Made by a program: the position numbers and the translations under genes. DNA of 64,000 nt. Source: Excoecaria cochinchinensis (lineage: Eukaryota > Streptophyta > Magnoliopsida > Malpighiales > Euphorbiaceae). The stretch spans positions 16,059,501 through 16,123,500 of the forward strand of contig CANTUQ010000058.1 in assembly GCA_947683425.1 (NCBI GenBank), given 5' to 3'. Below are positions 11,506 through 23,825 of this stretch, piece by piece. How positions within the stretch are numbered: position 1 is the first letter of the stretch; each line of letters begins with the position of its first letter. The notes beneath the pieces were generated by a model. That model saw only the letters and a list, made by a program, of their open reading frames with translations, made no database searches and was not told the origin of the DNA.

Positions 11506-11967
11506 TGTTGAACTTTTTTAATTGTGGCTCTCGTGTTTATATATATATATATATATTATTAATTATATATTTATTAAATGTTAAATATATTATATTAGAT
11601 TTACTAATATTAAGTACTAAATCCTATTAATAGGAGATATATTTTAACTGTACATTGATGGAATGTCAGTTAATAAAAGAATAAAAAAAAGACTGGTCCT
11701 CTCTCTAGCCAGTTATCGTAACCTATCTCTCCATCAGAAAATGTATTATGTCAAAATAAAAAAAAAAAGGGATGGAAGAGAGAGAAACACAGTTTTTCTA
11801 AAGAAATTTTGTGGTGATTAATTGTGATTCATCAAAGAGTTCATCATGAATCAATGTATGTTTATTTTCTGTAATTTATATATATTGTGAAAATCATAAA
11901 GTTTTGCGATTTGAGAATTAGGGTTTGTGCATTATTGATTTGCATAAAATTAAGAAAATTTCCTACA
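11506..11967 (+). repeat. 5' LTR of the copia element
   Basis: 462 bp, starting TGTTGAACTT and ending TTTCCTACA. It differs from the 3' LTR by scattered substitutions, a shorter (AT)n tract and A12-G3 where the 3' copy has a 34-base G run, so the insertion is not recent. Confidence 0.93.
11846..11855 (+). other. Possible copia leader exon inside the LTR
   Basis: ATGAATCAAT is followed directly by a good donor (GTATGTTT). An acceptor (TTTATTTGCAG, ending 13259) lies where the gag frame opens. Joining them keeps the frame of the gag open frame. This is inference: a short Met-Asn-Gln leader exon would be encoded in the LTR and spliced over a 1.4 kb intron. Confidence 0.4.
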
Positions 11968-11969
11968 TT

Positions 11970-11981
11970 TGGTATCAGAGC
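11970..11981 (+). other. Primer binding site (initiator tRNA-Met type), copia
   Basis: TGGTATCAGAGC two bases after the 5' LTR matches the complement of the 3' end of plant initiator tRNA-Met, the usual copia primer. Confidence 0.92.
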
Positions 11982-13237
11982 CTGATTTCGAAACTTGTGA
12001 TTTTCCTGATTATTGTATGTTTCTCTCTTATGGTATTGAATTTTGAGAGAATTTAATTTATTAATTTTTTATTTTTATTTACTTTATCTTTCGCTGTTTA
12101 CAAATTGATTCGAACCAATTCCATATAATTGATTGTGTTTCGAAATTCGGTTCTGCTGATATATACTAATTTACATAAAATTATCATTTCCTGTTACTGG
12201 CGTTTGGTCAGGAATCAAGAATGAATATGTGATATTGAACTACATTATTGTTGAAGTTTGTGTTGTATCATAATAAACCATTAAAAGGGATTTGTCTTTT
12301 ATTGATTTTGCCAATTTATATGATTATGTTATTCTTTCATTGCATAATTAGTTATTCACATGTCAATGAAAGGTGCCGTAAATTCTTCAATGCTACACTT
12401 TATCTTTTTATGATGGGCCATTATTTTACTTTTGTTTATTTAGTGGATTATATGTTTATAATTATATTCATTAGAATTTGGCTGCTATAGTTACTGTATT
12501 ATGCTAAGTTATTCCATTCCCCATTGAGATTTCACTCAAATATGCCAAAATCATGAATCAAGAGTTGTCAGCTCAGTCTTGCATTTTATTTCTCTGTGTA
12601 CTGCACAATCCAATGAAATATCAAATGGGACACTAATAAGCCGAAGTAATTTGTTTTATCAATTTTATTGTTCATATTCCTACTGTATCTCTCAATGGTA
12701 CTAAATTGGTATTTATAGATTATAGTATTTGATCAACTGTAAAGATGCATGTCTATATGGTTGTTTAATTTGATGTCTATATTATGAATAATTTGTTAAT
12801 CACCAAAGTGGTCAAATTAGAAAGTTTTTATGGATGTCAAATTAAATAGAATTCAATTACTCATGTTTATGTGATGCTATTAATGAGATGACATGATGGT
12901 ATTTATATTTCTCTGTCATGAGTATATTGAAGTTTATTGGCTGTAAAATATTTAAGAACTGCTTAAAGGTTGGTTGATTAATTTTATAGTCAAGAATATG
13001 AATGTGGTTAATTGATATACTTTATTTGATATGTTTAGTATATCTAATGATAGCAAACATGTCAAGTTAGTATGTAATTAATTACCAATTATATGAAATT
13101 AAAATTGAGCATCAATTATGTTTATTGTATTACATTGTTGTATCACCCAAAGGAGAACTTCAATGTACACTTATGTTTGTATGAATAATATCTGAATATG
13201 AGTTATGTGTTTATATTATGACTCAAAGCATTAATGT

Positions 13238-13731
13238 ATGAGTATGTATTTATTTGCAGCATTTGCTCCTATTTGTCTTCATTCGCAAGCTTCGTTTATT
13301 GTGAAATTTAACGAGCTTAATTTTTCTAAATGGTCTGAACAAATTCAGTTTCACTTAGGTGTTCTGAATCTTGATTTAGCACTTTTACATGATAAGCCTG
13401 TTAATCTCACTGATGATAGCACTGATGAACAAAGATCTTTCTATAATGCTTGGGAAAGATCAAATAGACTTAGCTTAATGTTCTTGCAAATGATTGTGGC
13501 TGAGAACATCAGGTCAATGATTCCTAAAACTAACAGCGCAAAGAAATTTATGGAATCTGTTGAAAGTATATCCCACTCTGACACTTCTGACAAGTTAGTA
13601 GCGGGGACACCGATGGGTACGTTAATTACCATGAAATTTGATGGTTCTCGTACCATGCATGAGCACCTCACTGAGATGATAAACATAGCAACAAAATTGG
13701 AATCCATGGAAATGAAAGTGGAGGAAAGTTT
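13238..13731 (+). pseudogene. Copia gag, N-terminal part (interrupted)
   Basis: The open frame contains 'NELNFSKWSEQIQFHLGVL' and 'AWERSNRLSLMF', characteristic of plant copia gag (UBN2/Retrotran_gag type), and stops being gag at the AGTTT target duplication (13727-13731). Reading resumes at 25914 with matching gag sequence ('NSLPSQYG', 'NTIKDKWNV'). If the LTR leader exon is used, translation would join at 13260, so the ATG at 13238 may not be the true start. Gag packages the RNA into virus-like particles. Broken by a 12.2 kb insertion. Confidence 0.85.
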
Positions 13732-14623
13732 TGATGCGGAACCCCAAGGTTAAAGAACCCGAAACCCCTTGAACATACAATATGGCATGAATATGAACAA
13801 GAATAAACAACAATCTAAAGAACCCCCAAATAACTATGTGAATAGAAACGCTTATAATAGATTGATTTTAAAACACAAGAACAGAATTCACCACAAAATA
13901 AATACCTTGATAAGAATTAAAAGTTCTTGATGCAAAACAAAAAGACAAACAATCCTCTCCAATGAAGAATTCGGCCAAGCCAAATAAAAGTCTCAAAAGT
14001 CCCCCTTATAATGCTTATTATGAGGTACTTATAGCCTCCTAAATAACTTAAACCCTAATTAAAAAAGTAGGCCAAATTCCCATGTGAGTTAGGAATGGAA
14101 ATTAGGCCTTTTTCCTACTTGAAATAGTAAAAACCAAGACCAAATGAATGGGCTCACTTGTAATTTTGTCCAGCCCATTAAAGCTAAGCTAAACTTATTA
14201 CATTTAACTCAACTTAAAAGCTACTTAAGCCCAATGTTGGACTAGACCACTAATTAAGCCCAAAACATCAATTTAAACTTTATTACCTGAAATAAACCTA
14301 ATATGACCCTAATAAACAAAACTCACATGTTTTAAGGCTTATTAAAATCATAAATTCTTGATTAAAACATTAGTTAAGGCTCCAATAAAAAGCCCAAATA
14401 AAAACAGCCCTTAAGTCCATTCATTAAGTACATGCATTGCACATGTTTCATGCTTCACATAACATGCACATGCCTCTCTTCAAAATCTCTTTTTGATTCA
14501 GATTCTTCATGGGTTTAGTAAACCACCTTCAAGTTTTCTTGAACTTCCATAAATTTGATCTCCAAGAATCCAAACTTGCAAAGTTTATAATCTTGCAATG
14601 TTAACCCCCCTGTGCACGCATCA
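13732..14623 (-). repeat. 3' LTR of the nested gypsy element
   Basis: 892 bp. On the minus strand it runs TGATGCGTGCACAGGG to GGTTCCGCATCA, with short inverted termini TGATGCG/CGCATCA. TATA-like motifs on the minus strand lie at about 14029-14037 (CTATAAGTA) and 14006-14012. It is the reference copy for the rearranged right end. Confidence 0.85.
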
Positions 14624-14644
14624 TTCCCTCACTCTTTAGAAAAG
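14624..14644 (-). other. Polypurine tract of the nested gypsy element
   Basis: On the minus strand, AAAGAGTGAGGGAA directly precedes the LTR start TGATGCG, the expected plus-strand priming site. Confidence 0.75.
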
Positions 14645-14669
14645 ATTTGTCCTCAATTCTTCATCTTGT

Positions 14670-15136
14670 TCAAGTTGGGAATGAAAACTTATAGAATGAA
14701 TTCATCTTCATATATGATCTTCTAAATAGGTGGAAATAAGATGAATGTTTTTTCAGAAAAAAAAAAAAAAAAAAAAACTCATCATGTTCCTGCAAGTTAA
14801 CAAGAAAACTAGGCAAAACATGGTTAGTCTTTAATACAATCTTTTCTTTTTTATCATTATTCTCTTCATTTTCCACGTGCAATTCATCCTCCTCAATTAA
14901 TAAATGAGCAATCATAGCATGTTGATCTTCCATCTCAACTACACAAACATGTTCCTTTTCACTCAAGGCAACATCTTCACTTTCACTTATTTCTTCCTCA
15001 TTTACAATCTCATCGTCGCATAAATCTATAGCATCTCTTTCAACTTCACAAATAATCTCTTCTACAACAACTTCATCTTTCTTTCTTTTCTCCTTTTTCA
15101 CACACTTAGCTAGCTGTCTAAAACGTTGTTTAAACC
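14670..15136 (-). pseudogene. Gypsy element internal open frame, Glu/Lys/Asp-rich (C-terminal part)
   Basis: A 143-codon minus-strand frame starts 'MKKEKRKKDEVVVEE' and is very acidic, with no known catalytic domain. Upstream codons ('KQRFRQLAKCVKKEK') continue across the solo LTR to 17555 in the same frame once the insertion is removed, so the original protein was longer. A poly-A/T tract at about 14758-14777 disturbs the end. Similar charged linkers occur in gypsy polyproteins near gag, but I cannot name the function. Confidence 0.5.
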
Positions 15137-16317
15137 TGTAGACACCAGGTCCTGAGTCAGCTTAAATCGGAGTTACCCAATGATGATAAATTACCTATTC
15201 ACGGGGGAAAAAAATTGAAAGTGATAATTTTTTTGTCAAATTTACATTTTAGAATAAAAAAATAAAAAATAATAAAAGTGTATTAAAAATTAAATTTGAA
15301 AAATGGAGTGTAAAATTTTTAGTGTTTTTTAGTTAGATTTAAAAAAATAAATAAATCCGCCGCGTCGGCGCAGCGCGCGGGCGCGTGCTGGGCGCCTGCG
15401 TGCACTCGCCCAGCGCGAGCAACGAGCGTCGGTCGCCCCTAGTCTGCCGCAAACGTGATTTTCTCTGTTTTTTCTGTTTTTCTTTGACTTTTTCACCTTT
15501 TTTCGGGATTTTTAATGGTTTTTTCCTTTCTTACACTCAAATTAAGGGAATTTCAATAAAAATCCTATTTTCTTTCTTAATTAATGGTTTTTTCCATTTT
15601 TATTAATTTAAATAGAAAATTTAGGAAAAAAAGAAGGGGAATTCATTTTTGCATCAAAAATCTTCATTTTTCTTTTTTTCTTCTTCTCCAAGAATTCTCT
15701 TTACACTTTTTTTCATTTTTTTTTCTCCAAATAAAAATTCTTAAGGTTAAAAATCTAATTTTTAATCAAAAATTTTTCTTGAGATAAAGAAAATTATTTT
15801 TTGTTCTTAAAATTTATTTTTTTTATCAATTATAATTTTTTGAAAAAAATAAAATAATTATTTGTTCTTAGCAATTAAATTTATTTTCTTTCATTTTTTA
15901 CAATTTTAATCAACAAACATACTTGAAACAAAGAAATCAATTCTTTGTTCTTGAAAATTTAATTTCTTCTTCTATTATTTTTTTAAGCATTTTTCTTTTG
16001 GAATAAAATTCCAATTTTTTTTTATTTTTATTTCTATTTTATGAATCAAAACAAGGAAATAAACTATCTTCTCCATTCCATCCAATCCAAAATCTTAGAG
16101 TAAACATTCTAGACTCGATCTCTTAATTTTATTTTTCTTTTATTTATTTTTATTCATATTTAATTAGTAATCATGTAGATTTTTATATTTATTATTTATT
16201 TATTTATTTTATATTATTTTAGATATAGATTTGATTCTTTTTGACATTTTTCTTTGTTATTTTTTATTTATTTGATTATTCATTTTCTTTTATTATTATT
16301 ATTATTATTATAATTAC

Positions 16318-16354
<37 letters not shown>

Positions 16355-17554
16355 GTCATATTTTGTGTTTTTATTTGTGATAATTTGTTAATATGTTAAT
16401 ACTATTTATTTTAATATGTCATTTAATTTATTTGTCATCCATAATACATATTTTATTTATTCTAATTTATCATTTATTATTTTATGTGTTTAATTAATTT
16501 TCTTAATTTGATACTAACATTAATTTATTTTGTATTTTTTTTTTGTTTTAATCTTTATTCTTCCTTGTTTGAGCACATTTGCAAGTGAAAGAGTAGATCC
16601 GAAGATTTATTATTTTTACTGTTTTTAGTATTTTTTTCTTTATTTGTATTTTAATTTATTTGTCATGTAATTATCAATGAAATCATTTATTTTATGCATG
16701 TTTAATTAAAAATCACACAAAAATATTTTTATAAATAAATTGAATTTTTCTATTAAAATGGGACCAATGTCCTAGTTTTCATCCAAATAAATTGTCACTT
16801 TAAAATTATTTTCTTTAACTATACATGCGTTAACCAATGTCCTCACCCTTAATAAATACCCCGTTTTATATATGATTTACATTTATTTTACATTGGGGTT
16901 GTATTCCGCCCCTATTTTTGTTGTAATTTATTGTATTTATTTTTACCTTATTTTAATCTTGCTTTTTATCGCTTTTATGTATGTGATTGATCTGTACTCT
17001 AATTATTGTATCAAAATGAATGAGAAATTGGATGAAACACTAAATTCAAAACTCAATTATAAACTTAACCAATGTATGAATAAATGGAAAGTCTCGAATC
17101 TTCTCTGGTATTTGGGTTCAACGAGGCGAGAGAGCCATCTCAATGTTTTATTAGGGTGGGGCCTCCAAGATATCTCTTGTGTCCCAAAAAAAGGCTCAAC
17201 TTGCATAGTCCTAGGCTCCACGAGGCGAGAGGGCCATCCTAATGTTCTATTAGGATGGGGCCTCCAAGACACCTCTGGCTTGCCCAAGTGCGAGGCGAGA
17301 GGACCATCCTAATATTCTATTAGGGTGGAGCCTCTAAGACACCTCCGGCTTGCCCAAAATGGATATAGCAGCGCTGTCTTAAACTCACTCAGACTAGACG
17401 ACCTTTTTCAATGTTCTATTGAGTGGCAACTCCAAGAAATCTCCTTGTTGCCCAAAATGGATGCACTTGTAATTTCTTACAAGTTTTAACGAATTTCTCT
17501 CGAAAGCCCTAAAAGCGGGACTTCGGGGCACCACAGGGTTCGGCACGCGTCACA
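15137..17554 (+). repeat. Solo LTR of the Tat/Ogre-like family, nested in the gypsy element
   Basis: Starts TGTAGACACCAGGTCCTGAG and ends GGCACGCGTCACA, matching the start and end of the 2931-4969 LTR, with shared internal blocks in order. No internal retroelement sequence remains. Flanks AAACC (15132-15136) and AAATC (17555-17559) are a five-base duplication with one mismatch. A solo LTR arises by recombination between two LTRs of a full insertion. Contains duplicated 'ggcgagagggccatcct' units at about 17120-17320 that the first LTR lacks. Confidence 0.85.
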
Positions 17555-17985
17555 AAATCGCAATTCTGCATTTTTAAGGTTTTCTTTCAACACCTTAGTA
17601 TCCTTCTTTAACTCATCTAATGTCTCTTGATCTAACATCTCAAGGGATTCTTTTTTTTTTCCTTATATTTCCTCAAAAACTTCCTTATCTTTCCCCAAAA
17701 ATCCTCTCTCCAAAACCTCCTTTTTTTCAAACTCCTTTTCCCTTTTTTTCAAACTCCTTTTCCTTTTTCAAACTCCTCTTCCTTTTTCTTTTTTCAAACT
17801 CCTTTTCTTTTTTCCAAACTCCTTTTCCCTTTTTTTTCAAACTCCTTTTCCTCCTTTTATTTTCAAACTCCTTTTCTTTTTTTCAAACTCCTTTTCCCCC
17901 TTTTTTTTCAAACTCTTTTTCCCTTTTTTCAAATTCCTTTTCCTTTTTCAAACTCTTTTTCCTTTTTTTAAACTCTTTTTTTTAA
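17555..17985 (-). pseudogene. Gypsy internal frame, N-terminal part with a pyrimidine-rich repeat
   Basis: Bases 17690-17975 are an imperfect tandem repeat of about 20 bp, CAAACTCCTTTTCCTTTTTT. On the minus strand it reads as runs of Glu, Phe and Lys. From about 17650 to 17555 the frame continues ('LDQETLDELKKDTKVLK') into the segment left of the solo LTR. The repeat could encode a charged coiled region or be simple-sequence expansion. Confidence 0.45.
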
Positions 17986-18450
17986 ATTCAGATGAATAGT
18001 AAATTCGGATGAACAATGCGTGAATAGTATGTGAATAGTACTAACAATTATTTTTTTAGGCTACTGATTTTTTTTTTCTTTTCTTTTCTTTTATATCACA
18101 AATCTACCCTACACATGTCCAGCCCACTAATATTGAATTACTTACCTAACACATGTGCAGCCCACTGATATTGACTTATTTACCTAACACATGTGCAGCC
18201 CACTAATATTGAATTCCTTACCCAAATTGAAAGACTTTTTTTTTATATGAATAACTAAATAACAACTAGAAAAAACTAATAACCTAAAAATCAAGATCAA
18301 ACAATAAGAAATAACAACTAAAACAAAGCTCCCTATAATTTTGGCCCTTATGAACAAAGGTTCCTAAATTTTTGGAATCAAATAAATTGAAAAACAATGA
18401 ACAAAAACAACAAATAAACAAGGATAAATAAGAATTTAATCCTAATCCAA

Positions 18451-18462
18451 ACTCTGATACCA
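18451..18462 (-). other. Primer binding site of the nested gypsy element
   Basis: On the minus strand TGGTATCAGAGT lies two bases after the LTR end CCGCATCA (18465). It matches the initiator tRNA-Met complement except at its last base and fixes the orientation of the element. Confidence 0.85.
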
Positions 18463-18464
18463 AA

Positions 18465-18687
18465 TGATGCGGAACCCCAAGGCTAAAGAACCCGAAACCC
18501 CTTGAACATACAATATGGCATAAATATGAACAAGAATAAACCCCCAATCTAAAGAACCCCTAAATAACTATGTGAATAGAAATGCTTATAATAGATTGAT
18601 TTTAAAATACAAGAACAGAATTCACCACAAAGTAAATACCTTGATAAAAATTAAAAGTTATTGATGCAAAAGAAGAAGACAAACAAT
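18465..18687 (-). repeat. LTR end (R-U5-like) arm next to the primer site
   Basis: 223 bp matching 13732-13954 in the same orientation with few changes. At 18687 (after ...GACAAACAAT) the match stops abruptly and sequence switches to the opposite strand of the LTR. Confidence 0.85.
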
Positions 18688-18771
18688 GGCTTGAAGGTGG
18701 TTTACTGAACCTATGAAGAATCTGAATCAAAAAGAGACTTTGAAGAGAGGCATCATTACAAGAAAAATTGA

Positions 18772-19970
18772 AAATAGCAACGGAAAAATAGCAACGGAAT
18801 TTATACCGTTGCTAAATACCAACGGAAAAAAACTTCTGTTGCTATTTAGCAACGAAAATATTTCTCCGTTGCTAAAATTGGTTAAGTTTTGTATATTTAG
18901 CAACGAAAATATATTTGGTTATCTTCCGGTATTAAAAGTAGAGGGAATTTTTAGCGCCAAAATTTAGCAACGGATATTAGCAATGAAAAACCTATACCGT
19001 TGCTAAATATGGCACCAACAAAATGCAGAATAATTTTAGAACGAAAAATAGCAACGGAATTTTATTGTCGTTGCTAATTTAGCAACGAAATATATTTTCT
19101 ATTGCTAAATATCAAGTGTTAAATATTTGGGTTCAAGATTAGCAACCGAATATATATTCGGTTGCAAATCTAGCAATGGAAAATGTTTTCTGTTGCAAAA
19201 TTTGCAACCGAATATGTATTCGATTGCTAATCTTGAACCCAAATATTTAACACTTGTTATTTAGAAACGAAAAATATTTTCCGTTGCTAATTTAGCAACG
19301 GAATATAACTACTGTCGCTAAATAACAAGTATTAAATATTTGGGTTTAAGATTAGCAACCGAATATATATTCAGTTGCAAATATACCAACGGAATATTGG
19401 TTCTGTTGCTAAATAGCACATGTTAAATATTTGGGTTCAAGAATAGCAACCAAATATATATTCAGTTGGTAATATAGCAACGGCATATTTGTTCCGTTGC
19501 TAAATAGTAAGTGTTAAATATTTGGGTTCAAAAATAGCAACCGAATGAATATTCGGTTGCAAATATAACAACGAAATATTATTTCCGTTGCTAAATAGCA
19601 AGTGTTAAATATTTGGGTTCAAGAATAGCAACCGAATGAATATTCGGTTGCAAATATAGCAACAGAATATCGTTCTGTTGCTAAATTGCAAGTGTTAAAT
19701 ATTTGGGTTCAAGAATAGCAACCGAATATATATTCGGTTGCTAAGTTAGCAACGGAATATTATTTTCGTTGCTAAATGGGTTCAATAATAGCAACCGAAT
19801 TACATTCAGTTGCAAATATAGCAACGGAATATTTTTTTTCCGTTGCTAAACGGCAAGTATTAAATATTTGGGTTCAAGAATAGCAACCGAATAAAAGTTC
19901 GGTTGCAAATATAGCAACGGAATATTTGTTCTGTTGATAAAAAGCAAGTGTTAAATATTTGGTTCGGTTT
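18772..19970 (+). repeat. CACTA-2 left subterminal repeats with about 90 bp higher-order unit
   Basis: Short inverted pairs such as CAACGGAATAT/ATTTCCGTTG recur. From about 19110 to 19970 they are organised in eight or nine longer units that share 'aagtgttaaatatttgggtt', each holding one 'GCAACCGAATATATATTCGG' hairpin and one 'GCAACGGA' hairpin. One unit at about 19200-19260 is inverted. Confidence 0.88.
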
Positions 19971-19979
19971 TTAATTCAT

Positions 19980-20295
19980 TTCTTTTTCTTCCTTTTCTTT
20001 ACCTGAACCCTGACGCAGCTTCTTCCTCTTCTCATATTCTTCGCTTCTTCCTGAACCCTGGCGCTGCGTCCTCCTCTTCTCCTATTCTTCGCTGCTCCGG
20101 CGTGCCCCCTACTCCATAGATCAGATGCCTCAGCCACCGATCTCCCACGCCGCCGCTGCTCCCCCCACTCGATTTGCCCCACCGCCGCTGCTCCCCCCAC
20201 TCGATCTGCCTCTCATGTGATCTCCCACTCGCAATCTCTCCCCTCCGGCACCATTGCTCCCCCCACCGCTACTCCCCCCACCCTCACGCTACTCG
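19980..20295 (+). other. GC-rich leader region of CACTA-2
   Basis: CT- and GC-rich stretch with repeated phrases ('ctgaaccctg', 'ccgccgctgctccccccactcgat' in two or three imperfect copies). It lies just inside the left subterminal zone, as in the other CACTA elements here. No convincing protein frame. Confidence 0.5.
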
Positions 20296-22596
20296 GTCAG
20301 TTTTTTGTCTCTTCTTTTATTTATTTATTTATTTTATTTGAGCTGTATAATATTTTTATTTTTTGTTGTATATTATTTTGATTTGTATGTTTGTATAATG
20401 ATTATGATAATATTAGAGAGTTTCTTAAACGCTTGATTCCCTGATTTTGATATTTTTCTTTTCTAAAAAATTTTCTTCAGTGATTAATTAATTAATTTTT
20501 TTTTTAAAAGAGCATGTTTGTTTCTTAATGTTGCTTGATTTTTGTCCACACTTTTAATTATCAGCTGACGTTTCAATTTTGCACTTGATTTGATATTGAA
20601 CTTGTTCATTTGATATTTGTATTCTAGTTTTGCTTCTAACCCGGTACTTACTAACATCAACAAAATTCTAGCAAGTTAACTTCAGTTTCATTAATCAGAG
20701 TTCCCATTTTTGAATTATTGTTTCCTTTTTTCTAATCTTGATTAATGTTAAATGATATTTCAGTGCATACTTTTCACATTCAGAGCAGCGTTTAAGAAAC
20801 ACTTCACTAATTCTCAATTTTCTTTATTCAGTAACCAGTAATCTATTTTCGCTTCAATTAGTTTTAACTCATATCTTTAATTTCTTTTTTAATTTTCGCT
20901 CCTATTTTCTGGATAATTCTGGTATGCTTCTCTTCTCTTCTATATCATTTCTTTCATATCTTCTAACATTTTAATTGAAATTCACATTGTTATTTAATGT
21001 TTTGCTAGCTTAGATGTTGATTTTAATGATATAAATTTGATTATTTTTGTTCTCAATTTCCAGTTTCTTCACGTCTGGAAACTGTGAAGTCTCTACCTTG
21101 ACTTTTAGTAAGTGAGTTTACGTTTGGTTTTTGAAACTTATGCTGGACTTCATTAATGAAGTGCTTCCCATTTTCGATTATGTTGCCATTGATAATTTCA
21201 GATGAATTTTTGTTATTATAATTAATCTATAGCTTGGATTATGATGGTTGTTTGTTTATTTTTGATCTATAGTTTTTTCTGCATGTAGAATTTGTTAACC
21301 ATAAAGAAAGTTAAAGTAAAAAATAGAGATAAAAGGATTCTAATAATTGCTTATTTTATTCAAATGAGAATCAGCCATATATAATAACAAACTTCCTAAA
21401 CTAAGGGAAATAATATCAGATCAAATAAAAACAACCAACAAACTTTGACTTGGTAAAATACACATGCACAAATAAATTTTCAACAATCCCTCTCTTAAAC
21501 TAATATCTGCAGACAATCAGTTTAATCTAACGGTTCTAATGTTCAATGGTTTGATTGATGTGGTTGGTGGAATTATTTAAGCTACATAATTTAAGCATTC
21601 AAAAGAAAACATAAAAAGGACAGAAAAATAAATCAGCATTTTTTTCTGCTTTATTACCTTGACATAACCATTTGAATGCATCTTATTTTCCTCATTCATG
21701 CATCGATCAAGAGTAATGCATCTTATTTTTTTTTCTGCCTTATGTGTTGCTTCTTGACTTGCGAAATAATATAATGTAGTTTCCCTTAATTGAAAAATTA
21801 GCACTAAGCTTACTAGATTTATCTAAAGAGCTTTCTTTGTAATAAAATTTCAGTCTATATTATTGGATATTTGGGTTGTTTGCTTAAAGTTCTGACTTGT
21901 TTTGATAAGTTCTGAAATTTATTACAAAATCAATAAAACAATATTACAGATTACAACAGTAGCATCAAAGTAGAGGAATCTCACAAGTATGGCTTCAAAA
22001 TAATCTATTTATTTTAATAACTTAATATTATTTTAGTTATGTGGTTGGCTGATGGAATCTTGGGGGAATATGAATTTTAATTGTGTAAGTTTTTTTTATT
22101 ATTATTTTTTATTGTTTACAGTTTTCACAAAGCAATACTTTCTTTATCTTGAATTGGTTGAAAATAAAATTAGACAGTCATGAACCTATTGATTATCGGT
22201 GTTTCCATTTGGTTGTTAAATAAGATTATGAAGCATGATTTGAATTCAGTTTCTATGTGAACCTTCAAGATTCAGTAAACATTCTCGCACATTATTGCAT
22301 TCTTGCTTCATTTGTGAACTATTGAATTTATGATTAATTTGATTAGGACTTTCGTGTGAGGAATTTGCAATGTTCAACCAAACCTCATTTCATAGGTTGC
22401 CAATGCATTTTCATATACATTAATGCCAGCACTTATGCCAAGATGCATATCTATTTGTATTTCATCAATCACTCTAAGTTGTATTTTATTTGTGCCACTA
22501 TTGTATCAAGGTATATAGGCTGAAACAATTCGACCTGCGGCCTACTGGTTTTCAAAGGATAACTCAGTTATCATGGTTGAGTGCCACGTACCTTGA

Positions 22597-23400
22597 TGCA
22601 ACTTAATTTCACGCCATGCTTTAACATTTTAGATCAGTACATTACATGTCATTGATTGGTTCGAAGTGGATTGTTATGTTTGTATAGATATATTTAACTG
22701 GCTGGTTTCGTAGCTTTTTTGGCTACCAGCTAGCTTTCTTTCTAATAGAATTTCAGCCTACATAATCGCATATTTGGGTTGTTTGCTAAAAATTCTGACT
22801 TTTTTTGTTTGGTTCTGAAATTTATTACAAAATCAATGAAACAAAATTACATATTACAACAGTAGTAACAAAGAAGAGGAATTTCACAGGTATAAAATAT
22901 TAAAAGTAATATCTGCAATTATACGTATGGTTTATTCTACTCCAGCACTTCTCAATTCTTAATATTATTGTTATTGAAATAGGCATTTCATTTGCCATTA
23001 TAGATATGCAATAAATATTTATCATGACTGAATAATTATTATCTTATTTTATTTATAATTACAGATATCTAATAATTCTTGTCCCAAAAAAAAAAGAAAG
23101 AGAAAAACGTGTTTTGCATTTAATTATAGATATGTAAGTATGCAACTTAATTTCATGCCATGCTTTAACCTTTTATATAAGTACATTGCATGCCATTGAT
23201 TGGTTCAAAGTGGATTGGTATGTTTTTATAGCTATATTTTATTAGCTGGTTTCTTAGCTTTTTTTGGGCTACCGGCTAGCTTTCTTTCTAATAAAATTTC
23301 AGCCTATATAATTGCATGTTTGGGTTGTTTTTTAAAAATTCTGACTTCTTTTGTTAAGTTTTGTTTACAGTAGTAGCAACAAAGAAGAGGAAGCTGCTGT
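22597..23400 (+). repeat. Internal direct duplication in CACTA-2 (with a third partial copy)
   Basis: About 290 bp at 22597-22890 ('gatgcaacttaatttc' through 'caaagaagaggaa') is repeated with some 10% change at 23137-23400. The second half is also present at about 21820-21990. All three share 'aatttcag' and 'atatttgggttgttt'-type blocks. Probably tandem duplication of an intron/non-coding segment. Confidence 0.75.
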
Positions 23401-23825
23401 TTTGGGTTCAGTATTGTGGAGTTATATTTCTCCTTGGCTTGGACCAATCTCTTTTTGCATTCTAAAGATACTAAGTTTGAGATATTTTTTTTTAATTTAA
23501 TATTATTTGCATTCATGGTAAGTACACTTTTTTTTATATTTAATTTTAATTTCATCGACTTTGGGTGTTAATTGGGGTAAGATTACAATAATTGAGTTGG
23601 ACATTCTCTTTTTGGATTATATCATAGAGTTTGGTCTATTTGTTCAAATACCTGACTAATTAACAAGTAGTTGGATTTCACCCAAATGCTTACTTGGAAT
23701 ATTATGTGGTAATCATGTGAACTATTTTTGTAATTTTGTGGCAGTATTGTTAATTGGAGTAAGATTCTAATAATTATTTTGGACATGCTCAGTAAACATG
23801 CTTCCTTATATTGCTTCTTATGCAG

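Noticed and set aside
17620..17985. Phe-rich 121-codon plus-strand open frame
   Set aside because: It is the antisense of a pyrimidine-rich tandem repeat inside the minus-strand gypsy element.
19110..19970. Regularly spaced hairpins resembling a CRISPR or attachment array
   Set aside because: They are subterminal repeats of a CACTA element with identified termini and target duplication.
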